A stretch of 64,000 bases of DNA, from assembly GCA_020080175.1 (NCBI GenBank), contig JAGHQL010000049.1:62001-126000 (forward strand). Direction: 5' to 3'. The notes beneath the pieces were generated by a model. The model saw only the letters and a list, made by a program, of their open reading frames with translations. It did no database searches and was not told the origin of the DNA. A program made the translations under genes and the position numbers. This DNA comes from Glutinoglossum americanum (lineage: Eukaryota; Ascomycota; Geoglossomycetes; Geoglossales; Geoglossaceae). Position 1 is the first letter of the stretch. Each line of letters starts with the position of its first letter. Below are positions 24,783-36,539 of this stretch, one piece after another.

Positions 24783-25190
24783 ATGCAAAATAGTCAAATC
24801 TAAACAGCGTTTCGGGCATTGTTGGCGACGGCAGGTAGCGATGACTAATACGAGATCTCGGGGGAGGGTGTATCATCTCTGGGAAGATTAACTCTCCCCA
24901 CCATTCTTTAAGGATTGTACAGATACTGTATGACTATAAAAAAAACGCGTTAAAACGCGGCATTGGACTATCTAACATACCGCAATCGCGCTAGAATCGC
25001 GGCTGCCCGACCGCGACTGTTTTGATTATTCCTGCCTCTTGAATCTTTCATCGAACCGCTTTTGGCTCCTCAAAGCTAGAGGTACTTTTTGCAACCGACC
25101 TCTCATCTGTCCCTAATTCCTCCACCCTTCTCCCTCCCAATTGGATTTTGGATTTTCTCGCGAAGGAATTCCATCGATTACTGCATCTCT
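24783..25190. promoter_or_regulatory. Upstream region with CGCG motifs
   Basis: Spacer between DLD1 and the membrane protein gene. It holds an ACGCGT hexamer at 24945-24950, part of inverted CGCGTT/AACGCG arms (24946-24959), and further CGCG words up to about 25017. ACGCGT is the MCB-type cell-cycle element in yeasts; use here is inference. Confidence 0.4.
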
Positions 25191-26519
25191 ATGCGTCCAT
25201 TCAGCGGGAGAGCTGCAGGTCTCGCCGCGCTCTTATCTTCTTTCAGCTCGACCCTAAGCGCCATCGCAGGGCCAGTGTATGAAAGACAAGCTTGTAGGTA
25301 TTCCTTTTCCTTGCTTAGGAGACTATAGAGCTGATTCTGTTTGTAGCTTCGACCGGATCCTCCGCGTCGACTGTGTCTGTTACAACGACCGAGTCTAGTT
25401 CAACAATCGCTTCGGTATCCGCAACTAGCTCTGTCGCGAAAATTGAATCAAAATTGACCTCTACTTCAATCGCGGATGCTCCGTCGCCGTGGATATCTGC
25501 CCAAACTGATGGCTCCTCCATCACCATAACTCCTGTTGTTACCACCATTAGTGGGGTAGCAACTACAATTGATGCTGCTCCCGCAGTAATCGCGAGTGCT
25601 TCTTCGGATTCGGCTGGCCCTATGCCTACCAGTGGATCGTTTCCAATTTGTCATGACTCCTCAGGGCCTTTTAAGCCATTCTGCCAGCCAACAAACGGAA
25701 GCGATGTCTGGGTCGGGGATACTTATTTCGGTTTGTTGATAACAACTTACGAGCACTACCCCATGAAGCTAACAAGTTTCGTCTTTAGTAACATGGGATC
25801 CCAGCTTCTTCGGTCCAAATTCGACGGTTTCGATCTGGCTGAATTACGTTGACCCTGAGGGTGGCGGGAGAGAAGCTTGGAATTCAGGCCCAAGGGCCAA
25901 CAGCTATGGGTTCGTAAGCCTACAAATGGACAATAGTTGGCGCAAGGACAATTCCCGCAATAACCTCACGTTTTACCTTGTCAAAGTCGGATCAAATGAA
26001 GTCCAACCCACCGTCATTCAGGGCCCAACAATCTCTCTCATCAAGAAGCCGGCTCAGCATTACCCGCCTCCACCAAGGACCAAAGCACCCAGTGGGCTAA
26101 GTCTTGAAATCGGCATCCCCGTCGCCTTGGTCTTCATATTTGTTGTCGTCTGTGGCCTCTGGATCGGCATGCGCAAACACCGCACGATTGGCCTAGGTAA
26201 CATCAACATAGGCCGGAACAAGGGGTACGGCGTTGGCCAATCACGACGGCAGCGGATCAAGCGCAGCAAGAAGGCTGGGCCGATTCAACTGGGTGATGAC
26301 ACTATGGCAGAGCCGAGGGGCGACGGTTTCAGGGACCACCCAATAGACGATGTCGAACTGGCAGAACGGCAAGCTCGCCCGCGCGGACATATCAGAGATG
26401 ATAGTTTAGGCAGCTTAGCGGATAGTCCTACTCAGGGTACGTTTAGGCAGGATCAGAGACGAGGGAATAACGCTTTTAGAGATGAGGTCGCACGGCAAAA
26501 GACTGGGGGACGATCTTAA
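25191..26519 (+). CDS. Secretory-pathway type I membrane protein, possibly Psg1-like
   Basis: Exons 25191-25293, 25347-25730, 25789-26519; 405 aa. A signal peptide (MRPFSGRAAGLAALLSSF...) is followed by a Ser/Thr-rich stalk of about 120 residues, likely O-glycosylated. A compact lumenal domain contains PICHDSSGPFKPFCQP, VGDTYFVTWDPSFF and WLNYVDPEGG. One membrane helix (IGIPVALVFIFVVVCGLWIG) then leads to a basic, disordered cytosolic tail. The layout resembles fungal proteins related to yeast Psg1, which supports Pma1 in the Golgi; I give that name from memory of the architecture, so it is tentative. Splices are in phase and the gene looks whole. A cell-wall stress sensor is the main alternative, but the lumenal domain is not a WSC domain. 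Confidence 0.78.
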
Positions 26520-27460
26520 TCGGTTCTCGACGGAGTGGCAATGACGGTGACTGTAAAAGGGGGGGGGGGAGGGGTCGGGAGAAACAACGCTGTCAATGCG
26601 AAATACCATCTCCCACCCTCTCCTTACCCAGGAAAATGGTGTCGGTTGAGGCGGTGGAATTTTCGGATCCAGGGCGTTCTTGTTTACTATTTCCTCCTTC
26701 CCTCTTATCCGGATGTATGTATATATATTGCACAATCCCTTGCTTGTATGTACACGTGCAGCAAAGATGTAAGATGTAATGGTACGTACTCCTTCAACGT
26801 TACCTCCAGCGTTGAGTTTTGGGGTTCGAGCAGCTGAATGCGAGGAATAAACGGTTGAAGATCGGAGTTCGGAGTCTAGGGGATGGCGGTAAGCCGATAA
26901 GCTGTCACCGACGTCCCCAAATGCCGGTCCTTGGTATAATGCAAGTCTTTGCCCGCTACGCCCCAAAGCTGACAATCAAAAGTAATTCCAAAGAGCTCTT
27001 TGCTTTTCTGCTTTTTACTATTGATGGCGCCTCTAACCACCTCGAGATGGGAAAGAAAAAAAAATAAACAAGAGCGCGTCCAAAAAAGGTGGGGGGGTAT
27101 TTGTATTCTTGTCCGTTCGTTCTCTGCACTTGCATTCCATGCCAATAGGTGAGAAAATCAATCCTAAAATACTAAAAACGTGTAAGGAGCCATGGAAGGA
27201 AGGAGAAAAAGAAGAAGGAAAAGAAAAAAAAGAAAAGGCTCCGCCTTCCGGTTTTTGATCATTCCCCAAAGCCTTCTTGCCCCGCCCACAGTCCTGGATA
27301 CCTCATGCCTCATATTTAGCCGGGAGGAAATAAACAGAGCAGAAGATGCAATATATGAGAAGATGCCATTATAGATAGTTGAGAAGGGGGGGGGGGCGGA
27401 ATATGAAAAAAAAGGGGGAGAGGTTTCCCCCGCCCAGGACGATGGATGGGGCAAAACGAT
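26520..27460. other. Convergent 3' region
   Basis: Between the membrane protein gene (+) and the spartin-like gene (-). It contains G runs near 26560 and 27388 and a purine-rich tract near 27195-27238. No gene supported. Confidence 0.5.
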
Positions 27461-29138
27461 TCAGTGCTTAGCGCCTCCCGCAAAATACCCATCCATCGGT
27501 GGCCCATGCAGGGGTTCCCCGACCCCCGGAGTCCCATACGCTGGCGGCTGCGCGGGGCCGGCATAGCCCGCAGGCTCGCCATAACCAGGAGTCCTACGTC
27601 CATCACTGGGGGTGTGGGAGCGCGCCTGGTCCTTCTTCTCCCAGTGCTCTGGGATACCCGTCACGATCCCGCCATCGCTACCGCCGACGACAAGATCTCC
27701 GCTCCCCTTGACGCGGCCGACGACCATGCCCTTGGCGACGGACTTGATGACGGCCTTTCTGCTTACGCCCGTCGCATCTACATAGACGAGACCGACGTTC
27801 TTGAATCCCCCACTGACGCCACGTGCCACTTCGCGAGCCTCCTCGCCGTAGCGGTGGCCCACGACCGCGGTGGCGGCTATGGATGAGGATGCTAGGAGGT
27901 TGCGCGAGGCTTGGTCGACGCCGTCGGCGATGGTAGAGAAGGCGATTAGGGATTTGTTGAGTATGCCAGGCTTGTAGCCCTCGACGGGTTTGCCGTCCTT
28001 TACGCCTTTGCTAGTGCGTTGACCCCTATGCGCTACAGCGGCACCCACGTTCTGCGCATACTTGGTGACCTGCCCGACGGTTTTGGAGGACATAACAGCA
28101 GCGCTTTGAGAGATATTGTGGAGTTTGCGCACACGTGCGTGGGTCGTTGGGGTGAAGGTCATGGGTTTCGGAGCAGGTTTTACTTTCTGGGTGAAGGTAT
28201 CGGCACCCGACTGGAGAGCATTCCCGATCATGCCAGACGTGGTAACAATGAGACGTGAAGCAGTGACGGCGCCAGTGACGAGCGACGAGGATGCGTAGGC
28301 GGGGTGCAGTCTCTCTTGAGCGTATTGGGGCGAGACCTGACGTACATTGATTCGGTTTGAAGTTGAATCTGAGGGGAGCTGAATCTCAACGGGGTCTAAT
28401 AGTACTTGTTAGTATGAGAAATTCATGGATCGTCATTGTCTGCGCACTCTTCGACCCAGCTTTTAGGTTTGGGTCTTCCACAACATGAAATCCTTCACTC
28501 AACTCGCCAACAACACTTCCATTCTCCTCGTCAATCAACACGATATGTCCGTGGGGGATTGTATCAGGATCCGCACCACCGCTATTTCCTCCACCGTACG
28601 GAGCATAGCCTTCTCCGGGAGCGTAATCTGCTGGATTGTACTGCGGCGGCGCGGAAAACCCCTTGCCACCTTTCTCACCCCCATATCCAGCAGCTATGGG
28701 GGGCGGTGCACGTTCAAGAAATGCAGTGCACTGGGCGAGGATGGTCTCAAATGTGTCGATGTCCTCTTGGCTGACCTGCCCGGGCTCTGTCCCCACACCG
28801 GGAAACTCGATGCGAGTAAACGCGCCGCTGTCGGGGCCAAGATCCCAGCGAGGTATCAAATAGCTATTTGGAGGCTGGTGGTAAATCTGCGTTGTGGCAG
28901 GCAGCGGGAGGTCGAGTTCTGGGGGAAGATTCAAGTGCAGATAAAAGTCCTCTTCCGGCGCCTCGTTCTGGGGGTTGGCGTTGGGTAAGTCGGCGAACGG
29001 CGAAGAGGTAGGGACCATGAGGAGAGACAGAGTCTGTGGACCTGAACCGGTAAGAGATGATTCCGCGCCATTCTGGAGGTGGTAAGCACGAATGTTAGGG
29101 ATGGAGTAGAGGAGACGCGGATCGTTATGGCCCGACAT
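27461..29138 (-). CDS. Senescence/spartin-domain protein
   Basis: Exons 29138-28448 and 28395-27461; 541 aa. The N-terminal half (DPRLLYSIPNIRAYHLQNG, then LPPELDLPLPATTQIYHQPP and IPRWDLGPDSGAFTRIEFP) and the C-terminal half (AYASSSLVTGAVTASRLIVT, HRYGEEAREVARGVSGGFKN, VYVDATGVSRKA) match fungal proteins of the plant-senescence/spartin family. Animal spartin acts on lipid droplets and endosomes; the fungal role is not settled. The C-terminus is Gly/Pro/Tyr-rich. The one intron joins AGSK to NPVEIQLP in phase. The start at 29138 is chosen because homologous sequence begins there; an in-frame extension upstream lacks protein character. Confidence 0.88.
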
Positions 29139-29996
29139 CGCAAGGGTTCGAGTTTGAATTTGAATGGAGCAGAGCAGGTCAGAACAGAAAGGAAGAGTGG
29201 ACGGGTTGAATGCGTGAATGCGATAGCCTCGTGAGTGCTCAGCAAGGGTCTCGGAAGGATGGACAGGGTGGACGGGGTGGACAGATAAACAATAGAACAA
29301 TTGAGCGGGCGCAAACGCCAACAACAAGCAGAGGAGAAAGAGGACGAGTATATGGCCGACTCTATATACCCCCTCAGTCTCTCGGTCTCAGTTAAGAAGC
29401 ACGGTTTCAAGTGTCAGTCAGCCTCCAGCGGCTCGTTCCAACTGCAGGTACTTTGGTTTTGCAAGCGCCTGTATTTATATCGCTTATGGCTCGAAGTGGC
29501 AGCCCACACCCCTCAATCTCTCGATCCTCGATCCCTCGATCCCCCCACCAAGAGAGTCTGGCCGGCAACGTCCAATTATATCCGATCGCGTCCACCACAA
29601 TTCTGCAGCGGCAAAAAAGAGAGATTGTGAGTGTGTGCCAAGAGACGCGTAAAGGTAATTTTAAACCCGATGAAATGAGGATCCTCGGACACTGGGGTTT
29701 GCAGCATGTTGAATTCGAGGCTGTGCGCAGGCAGCGAGAAGAAGCGGAGGGAAGAAGAAGAAGAAGAAGTCTACTGTGCATCGTATCGTGCAGCGTGAAT
29801 CGTGGTGTGCAGAATCCATGGTACATGCGCTAGAACTGTGGAGGGTGCGTTGTGGCTGATGCAAGCCCATGACGTATACCAATACGTGTCTACGCGCACA
29901 CGAGCAAACTCTGCGCCTCCGATGCTGGCACAAGTGGAGGATTTTCAGCTACGCATCGGACAGTTCGAATATACAGCTGGGATGGGGCGCATCCCC

Positions 29997-30033
29997 GCGC
30001 CATACTTTGCGCCACACTTTTGCGCCACACTTT
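29997..30033. repeat. 12-bp tandem repeat, three copies
   Basis: GCGCCATACTTT, GCGCCACACTTT, one T, then GCGCCACACTTT. It lies in the divergent spacer about 740 bp before the acyl-CoA dehydrogenase start. Confidence 0.9.
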
Positions 30034-30412
30034 GTGTCACGTGTTGCACGACGCGTACGTTGATGCGTTGTGGTTATTTTCCCATTTCCCCCGTTTTCTT
30101 TTCCCAAAAATGTGGCTGTTCCCCTTTTCCCATTCAAACCTCGGCTAGCGTCGAGCTTAACGATCGACAAAGATAACGCCACACGTCGCGAAAACAACAA
30201 AATGGCAAAAATGTTCGGTACTTGTACATTGTAACATGCAGCGTTGTTTGTCATGCGGAATGGAAATTACAAAAAGTTTAAAAGGTATAAGCTGCGGCCA
30301 TTGGCTCCTTGACCATCGATTAATCAATATATTAATCAATTAACCACATTTGGTTACGCAATACCGCCCTGCACGCTGCGCTAGACGCAAAGCGGAAACT
30401 ACCGTCGTCCGA

Positions 30413-30448
30413 TTTGTTCAATCTGTTCAATTTGCTCAATTTGTTCAA
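30413..30448. repeat. 9-bp tandem repeat, four copies
   Basis: TTTGTTCAA, TCTGTTCAA, TTTGCTCAA, TTTGTTCAA in direct succession, about 310 bp before the acyl-CoA dehydrogenase start codon. Confidence 0.92.
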
Positions 30449-30759
30449 TTTGGATGATAAATAGATGAAAAAATACCCGCAGATAACCGAGACTCGCAAG
30501 TCAATTCAACTCTAAAGTGAGCTCTCCAACCACCGCCACCCCCAGCCTTCAGCCCTCCAACCCTAACACCCCTAACACCCCACAACCTCTTCTCCCTTCT
30601 TTCCCATTCCTCCGCTACACGTCAAATTCTCCAACCCTTCTTCCATCCACGAGGCACCACCGCGCATCCTCTGGTGCAATTGCCGCAGCGACGAAATAAT
30701 AATTGCTCCGTCCCTTTCCCTATTCCGTCTCTCACTCACACTCTCTCTCTCTTTCTGTA

Positions 30760-32315
30760 ATGGCATCTCTCGTAAAATCGCTACGACCCCTCGCTCGATC
30801 TATCCCTGCACGACCTGTGTCTCGCACACCGCTTCCTTCAAGAGTGTACCAGCAGTGAGCCATGCCTCTACCAAAACGTTCAACTCTCCACCACATCTGC
30901 TCCGTTCTAACCCAATTTTCTACGTTTCTACGCATGCAGTGCTCGTCCTTTCTCTTCCACCTCCATTCGACGCGATGCCATGGATCTCTCCGCCGTTCCT
31001 CCGACCCCCATAACCCACCTCTCCGAGACCGAGGCCATGATGGCTGACTCGGTCTCGCGTTTTGCCCAGGAAGCCGTGCTCCCGCGCGTGCGTGAGATGG
31101 ATGAGGCCGAGGCCATGGACCCTAAGATCGTAGAACAGCTTTTCGAGCAGGGGCTCATGGGCGTCGAGATTCCTGAAGAGTACGGGGGCGCTGGCATGAA
31201 CTTCACAGCTTGCATCGTGGGCATTGAGGAATTAGCAAAGGTAGACCCCAGCGTGAGTGTCCTGGTGGATGTGCATAACACGTTGGTCAACACGGCGGTG
31301 ATAAAGTACGGGAACGCGGAGGTGAAGAAGAAGTGGTTGCCACGACTGGCTACCGATTCCGTGGGTCGGTCTTCCTCCAACCAACCACTCCATTTCGATG
31401 GATAGCTATCCTGACAAGTATTTTCCCGCAATTCTAGGCTCCTTCTGTCTTTCTGAACCCGTCTCTGGCTCCGATGCATTCGCACTCTCCGCTCGGGCGG
31501 TCCGAACCGACTCGGGCTTCAAGATCAATGGCTCCAAGATGTGGATCACCAACGCCGTCGAGTCCAGCTTCTTTATTGTCTTTGCCAACTTAGACCCCAG
31601 CAAGGGCTACAAGGGCATCACGGCCTTCATTGTGGAGAAGGGCACACCAGGCTTCTCGATCGCTAAGAAGGAGAGCAAGCTCGGCATCAAGGCAAGCAGC
31701 ACCTGTGTGTTGAACTTTGACGATGTGGAGATTCCAAAGGAGAATTTGCTCGGTGAGGAAGGCAACGGATATAAGATAGCTATCGGGCTCTTAAACGAAG
31801 GGCGGATCGGTATTGCAGCCCAGATGACAGGCCTATCAGTGGGGGCGTGGGAGAATGCTGCCCGGTACGTTGCTCACTAGCCATTCTCAAATCCCTCCGC
31901 CGCGAGATACAATTACAGCTGACAAATGAGCCTCCGCTCCGGTTATAGCTATGTCTGGAATGACCGCAAGCAATTCGGTCAACTGGTCGGCGAGTTTCAA
32001 GGCATGCAACACCAAATGGCCCAGTGTTACACCGAGATCGCCGCGGCCCGCGCACTTGTCTACAACGCAGCACGCAAGAAAGAAGTTGGCGAGGATTTCG
32101 TCTGCGATGCAGCCATGGCCAAGCTGTTCGCATCGCAGGTGGCTGGAAGGGTCAGCGGGCTGGCGATCGAGTGGATGGGTGGGATGGGATTTGTGAGGGA
32201 AGGGCTGGCGGAGAAGTACTGGCGTGACAGTAAGATTGGGGCAATTTATGAGGGAACGAGTAATATTCAACTGCAGACTATCGCGAAGTTGTTGCAAAAG
32301 GAGTATACGAGATGA
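30760..32315 (+). CDS. Acyl-CoA dehydrogenase, short/branched-chain type, mitochondrial
   Basis: Exons 30760-30854, 30940-31364, 31438-31864, 31949-32315; 437 aa, close to animal ACADSB. It removes hydrogens from short or branched acyl-CoA with FAD in the mitochondrial matrix, as in isoleucine/valine breakdown. The N-terminus (MASLVKSLRPLARSIPARP) is a presequence. Motifs are LSEPVSGSDAFAL and KMWITNAVESSFF for flavin and substrate binding, and IYEGTSNIQLQTIA with the catalytic Glu. The splice after exon 2 uses the rare donor GTCGGT, the only one that keeps the frame (TDSV joined to GSFCLSE). The gene looks intact. Exact chain preference is inferred from overall similarity. Confidence 0.92.
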
Positions 32316-33030
32316 CCATGACGATCGGTGATGATCGGTGAGTGTTGTGGTTGTAGGCAGCAGCTGGTATACCGTGTAACGGGATGGCGGGTCGTAGATT
32401 TGGTGACGGCGGAAAAGAAGATAATTCAAACGTTTCGCATCAGATCCCTCTACCCTTCTCCCACTCAACGTGACGTGGGAATGGGATATCCACAAGGGAA
32501 CATCTCCTTTTCTTTTTTTCCTTTTTTTCTTTACTTCTTAACTTCCGGCATATTCACGAGGAAAAGATAGGGGTCATGGAATAGAAATATCAGAAGGGTA
32601 GGGACGGGTGCAGATAGCTATAGGAATTTTAGATCTCCCCCTAGGAAATTCTTTGGGTGTTTGGAAGGGCGAGGTGATGTAGGGTAGGGTATTAGCACAG
32701 GGGCGCGCCCCACGAGTTAAGGGGGGGGGGGGAGATCCCCTTCTGATTTTCTTTTTAATATGTAATTTTCTTATCTTATCTCGATCTCATCTCAATCTTA
32801 TCTTGATCCCCCCCACTTCGACCCCGCAGCCTACTACATGTATATGTAGTTTGATTCGACAGGAAATTTATAATAAATATTTGCTTAAGGAAACCATAGA
32901 TTATTTTCTCGTGGGAGCCGTCTGCGAAGTCTGCGGTGTCTATTCGTGTCGTTCATTGCCCATATGTGGCCTTTTCTTCTCCTTTTCCGTCTCGAATGGC
33001 ATGCTCTCTCCACGTAAATGGTGGCGCCGC
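32316..33030. other. Convergent 3' region with simple repeats
   Basis: Between the acyl-CoA dehydrogenase (+) and bZIP (-) genes. It has a T/C-rich run (about 32508-32541), a G12 run (32721-32732) and an imperfect TATCT/GATCT repeat (about 32770-32806). No gene seen. Confidence 0.6.
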
Positions 33031-34931
33031 TTAAATCATAACTTCCGTCGTCTCCATCAATTCTGGGTACCTCTGCATAAACGCTGGACCCAGGTTCCAG
33101 TTCTCCAATTTTCTTATATGGAGCTCAAACGTCGAGCTCATACGGATCTCGCCCTCGCCTAGGACCAGGGCTTCTATGGGCCGCTGGGACCAGTTCACGC
33201 GGACGCTCCTGGTGATGATGTCTTGGAACTCAAGCGTTGAGTAGGTCTCTTGGTCGTTGATGATCCGGTCACGCAATCGTGGCCAGGGGATCGGGTCCAT
33301 CCAGATCGGATGCGGCGTCACGAGCTGTGAGGCTCGCGGACAGAGCCATTCAGGGAGAGATTCATAGGTTTGGGGTGTGGGTGAGATTCGCCACTAGGGA
33401 GTTTAGACCAAAGTGCTTATTAGTTGGTGGTGTTGGGATGACGCCGGAGAAGTGCCAACTATGGGGGGATTTAACCTACCTGAAGGAGAAGATACGTAAC
33501 ATACAATACAGCCACTCTTTCCGGGATACCACTTAACTTGGGAAGTCCGCCTATGATATCCGTTAAGATTTTGGAGACTGGGTGTGATCTGATACCTTGT
33601 TTAGAGTCAAAGAGGGCTGATACGTTGGGATATTTAGGCCCAATCAATTGGAGGTCGGTCGATCCACCGGATGCCAGATGCCTCTGGTTGTGAATGAAAC
33701 TAAGTATAATGTCGTCTGTTAGACATGTTGGAGCCAGATTTCGAATCGGAACTTTCCACCCGTACGTGCTAGGTTGCCCGCACACCGTGGAAGAAGCGTT
33801 AAGAATAGGTTTCTGTATTGGGATTTGTCTGGCCACCATCGATGAGCATTCATTTGTTGGTGTCGTAGGGTGCGTCACCTGTTGAAGGGCATCTACAAAA
33901 CAGACGGCACCTTTCGTCAGTTTACCTGTCAACAGAGGGGCCATGTTCGGTTCCGGTGGGGAAGGTACCGGCCTCCACAAATCTGGTACTAGATTCATAT
34001 GTTTCGTCTTCCGCCTGTAATTGTCCTGTGTAGGTCGGTGACCGTCTGTGTGGGGTATCTGATTCCAGGAGAAATCCGAGACCTGTAGAGGTAGGAGTTG
34101 CCCAGTCTAAGTCCGGGATGGCAGCTACTTCTATATCGCCTGGCGGAGCTCCTTGGTGTATGCTCTCCTTAGGCCACCAGGCAGTCGTCTCGTCAGACGG
34201 TGGCAATCCTGAAACCGACGATAGGGGATAAGGACTGTGCATAGTCTCTATTCCATCTGTGTATATTGACCCGTGGGGTGAGCGAGGCATCTGTGATAAT
34301 GCTGACGAAGTTGGCGGAGATCCCAGTGGCGGTACCCGGAAGGGTAAGTCGTCAGTTGCTGACGGTAAGGTGTAGTCTTGTGGCAGGGGGTTATATCGGC
34401 CATTACCTAGGCCTGTATCTCAAATTGCTGTCAGCGTCGTATTAAAACTACGGGGGGTAACTGAGACGTACTAACCTACGTCTAAGTCGTCCAAGTTCAG
34501 TCCATTCCGGAAGGTATCAAAGAGCATCTCCGTCGACTCTAGTTTTGCCCTAAGTTCTGAATTCTCTAACTCAAGCCTCTTATTCAACAGCAGGGCATTT
34601 TGCATCGCTTCCTCGTCGGCACTGAGTCCCGCGATCTGGGCCTCAAGTCTTTCGATTTGATCTCGAGTCCGTTGTCGAATTGCTCGTTGAGCCTCCCGAT
34701 CGTTGGCTCGCTTTCTCTACGAGATCGGGAAATTCAGTCAGTTACGTGGCTTCCTGCCGCTTCGTGCCCACGATGCTTAGGTTAAATTCTTGGACTTACC
34801 TCAAGCTGCGCTGAGGTCAACGCTGAGACCTTTCTAGTTCCAACTCGTGAGATCCGTCGTCTAGGCCCACCGGACCTTTGAGTAGCGGGGCTCGACGAAA
34901 CTTCACGCGCCGACTGCCGTTTCTCCAGCAT
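33031..34931 (-). CDS. bZIP transcription factor with DUF3425
   Basis: Exons 34931-34800, 34716-34476, 34418-33926, 33828-33480, 33393-33031; 525 aa. The basic region RKRANDREAQRAIRQRTRDQ is followed by a short leucine zipper with heptad Leu (residues about 66-110), so it should bind DNA as a dimer in the nucleus. The C-terminal DUF3425 part is typical: FIHNQRHLASGG, IGPKYPNVSALF, SHPVSKILTDII and the end TPHPIWMDPIPWPRLRDRI. The middle is Pro/Ser-rich. Exon 4's acceptor at 33828 was chosen to keep phase and is the weakest border. Such factors regulate stress or cluster genes; the MFS pump downstream is a possible target by position only. Confidence 0.88.
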
Positions 34932-35536
34932 AGTAGTGAGTGTGTGATACCGGTGCACGCAGGTGCACTGGTGGCGCTAGAAAAGGTATAACTACTCGAA
35001 GCTCAGCGGTGTTATGCAGTATCAAACTACTTTAGAAGACCTTGCCCAGACTGTCATACTAAAGGGAGTTCCTGACGGGACAGCCCCAAGCTTGGATGGA
35101 GTATGAGCACTATAACTAGCTTCACGGACTGCCCTGGGTAAACCCTAAGTGTGCGAGAGTGAGAAAGTAGCTCGCGCCGGGGATTCGCTTCGCACCGTTT
35201 AACCAGGATGTCGGGACGAAGTTAAAGTCCTAATACACGCCACGATATGAACACGCTGCCAGGACATGTGGAGTGCAATTATGCTGGTTATTCTTACATA
35301 TGTATGTCTTTCCCGCGCCCCCCTTTTCAGAAATATATGGTTCAATGCACAAACATGTATGCACACTTCCCTCTTCCTCTGATGACGTCTTGGTATGTAC
35401 CCCGGCGGCGGGCGGGAGTCATCACCACGCTCATGTCTGTTCCAACGCTCCAGTACACTACGTGGCTAGAGGCTGACCACTCTGATAGATAAACCACTTA
35501 TAATCCCCCGGCAACGCCTCGTCCTATTAGCGTCAT
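34932..35536. other. Upstream region of the bZIP gene
   Basis: No gene recognised. Short plus-strand frames at 35247-35492 have no domain. Confidence 0.45.
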
Positions 35537-36539
35537 CTATTTTGGATGGTGATTGCGTACTTCAAATTTTTGATATCCCAACTTTGCTAGGCTGTTTAGG
35601 GTAAGCGAGATATCACCCCTTTCCGATCCTGATTGCTTGATGTCTGCGACCCAGGATGCACGGTAGGCAGTGATCCACCAGTGCTCTTGCCCCTGTTGGA
35701 AGATGAAAGACTTCCTCACTTCTGGAGGTATGAATGGTGAAGATAGATATATAGAAGCCCGGGCGGTATGACCACAGTCCAAAACTTTTAACCATATTAT
35801 CAAGAAACACCTTGTGAGAATTATAAGTGAATTCTGACTTGCGATGAAAATGTTTCGAGGAACACCGGATCCTGTATTCTGAGAGATCAGGGTTGGCATA
35901 TTATTAGGATACATACTCCAGAGCCGCTCCAATTTGACGCGGTAATACCCCTGTGGAGGCTGATCATTATTGCCTGTATAGTGACATTCTGTAGTCAGAT
36001 GTTCTCCCAAACTGACTCTCTGATGCATGGAGTGGCCACATTGACTTCGGGCAGTAGTGAGAGTCACTAAAGAGACTCCCGGTCCGTGCCCGAACCACTG
36101 CCGGCGCCCGATAACGGGGTTATGTTGTTACTTTGCTAGGGGATGCACTGCAACTAACAGCTTGTACTGGTAAGATCTCATGACGAGGCGTAATTGACTT
36201 TCTGTCGAGAAAGGCAGCGTTCAAACTTCGCAATGGATATCAGGGCTTGTGCGTCTTGCCCGGAGACATAGGATGGAATTGTCACACCTGCATATCCAAT
36301 CAGTCGACTGGATCGCATTCGCCAGATCGAACCCAGCGGGGTGGAACGGCCCGCGTATCAAATAAGTGGTCTTCTCGGGTGTATCCCAGCTACCTATAAT
36401 GGGATTTTGTGCAGCTGGAATAGGGATCTCCTGATTGGAGGTTCGGTCCCTCTTCCCCATCCTAACGCTTCAGGCGGTTCATACCGTGTTCATTGATGCC
36501 TTGGGGTGCCCAGAGGCTCTCACTCATATCTCCTGTCAT
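35537..36539 (-). CDS. Possible unrecognised gene between bZIP and MFS genes
   Basis: I do not recognise this protein. Protein-like stretches sit in order on the minus strand. ATG at 36539 gives MTGDMSESLWAPQGINEHGM, which can be joined (36539-36467 to 36414-36288) to PAQNPIIGSWDTPEKTTYLI and GPFHPAGFDLANAIQSTDWI. A 35537-36067 frame then holds ECHYTGNNDQPPQGYY, PRNIFIASQNSLIILTR and EHWWITAYRASWVADIKQSG to a stop. The join between the second and third blocks is unclear, so the full structure is unsolved and the gene could be decayed. No membrane helix or signal peptide is obvious. Its place between a bZIP regulator and a TRI12-type pump makes it worth resolving. Confidence 0.33.

Larger units (their letters stand above)
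29139..30759. promoter_or_regulatory. Divergent upstream region, spartin-like and acyl-CoA dehydrogenase genes
   Basis: A 1.6-kb spacer between two outward-facing start codons. It contains a GCGCCACACTTT repeat (29997-30033), a nearby CACGTG, a 9-bp TTTGTTCAA repeat (30413-30448) and a CT-rich run just before the acyl-CoA dehydrogenase start. No gene recognised inside. Confidence 0.5.
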
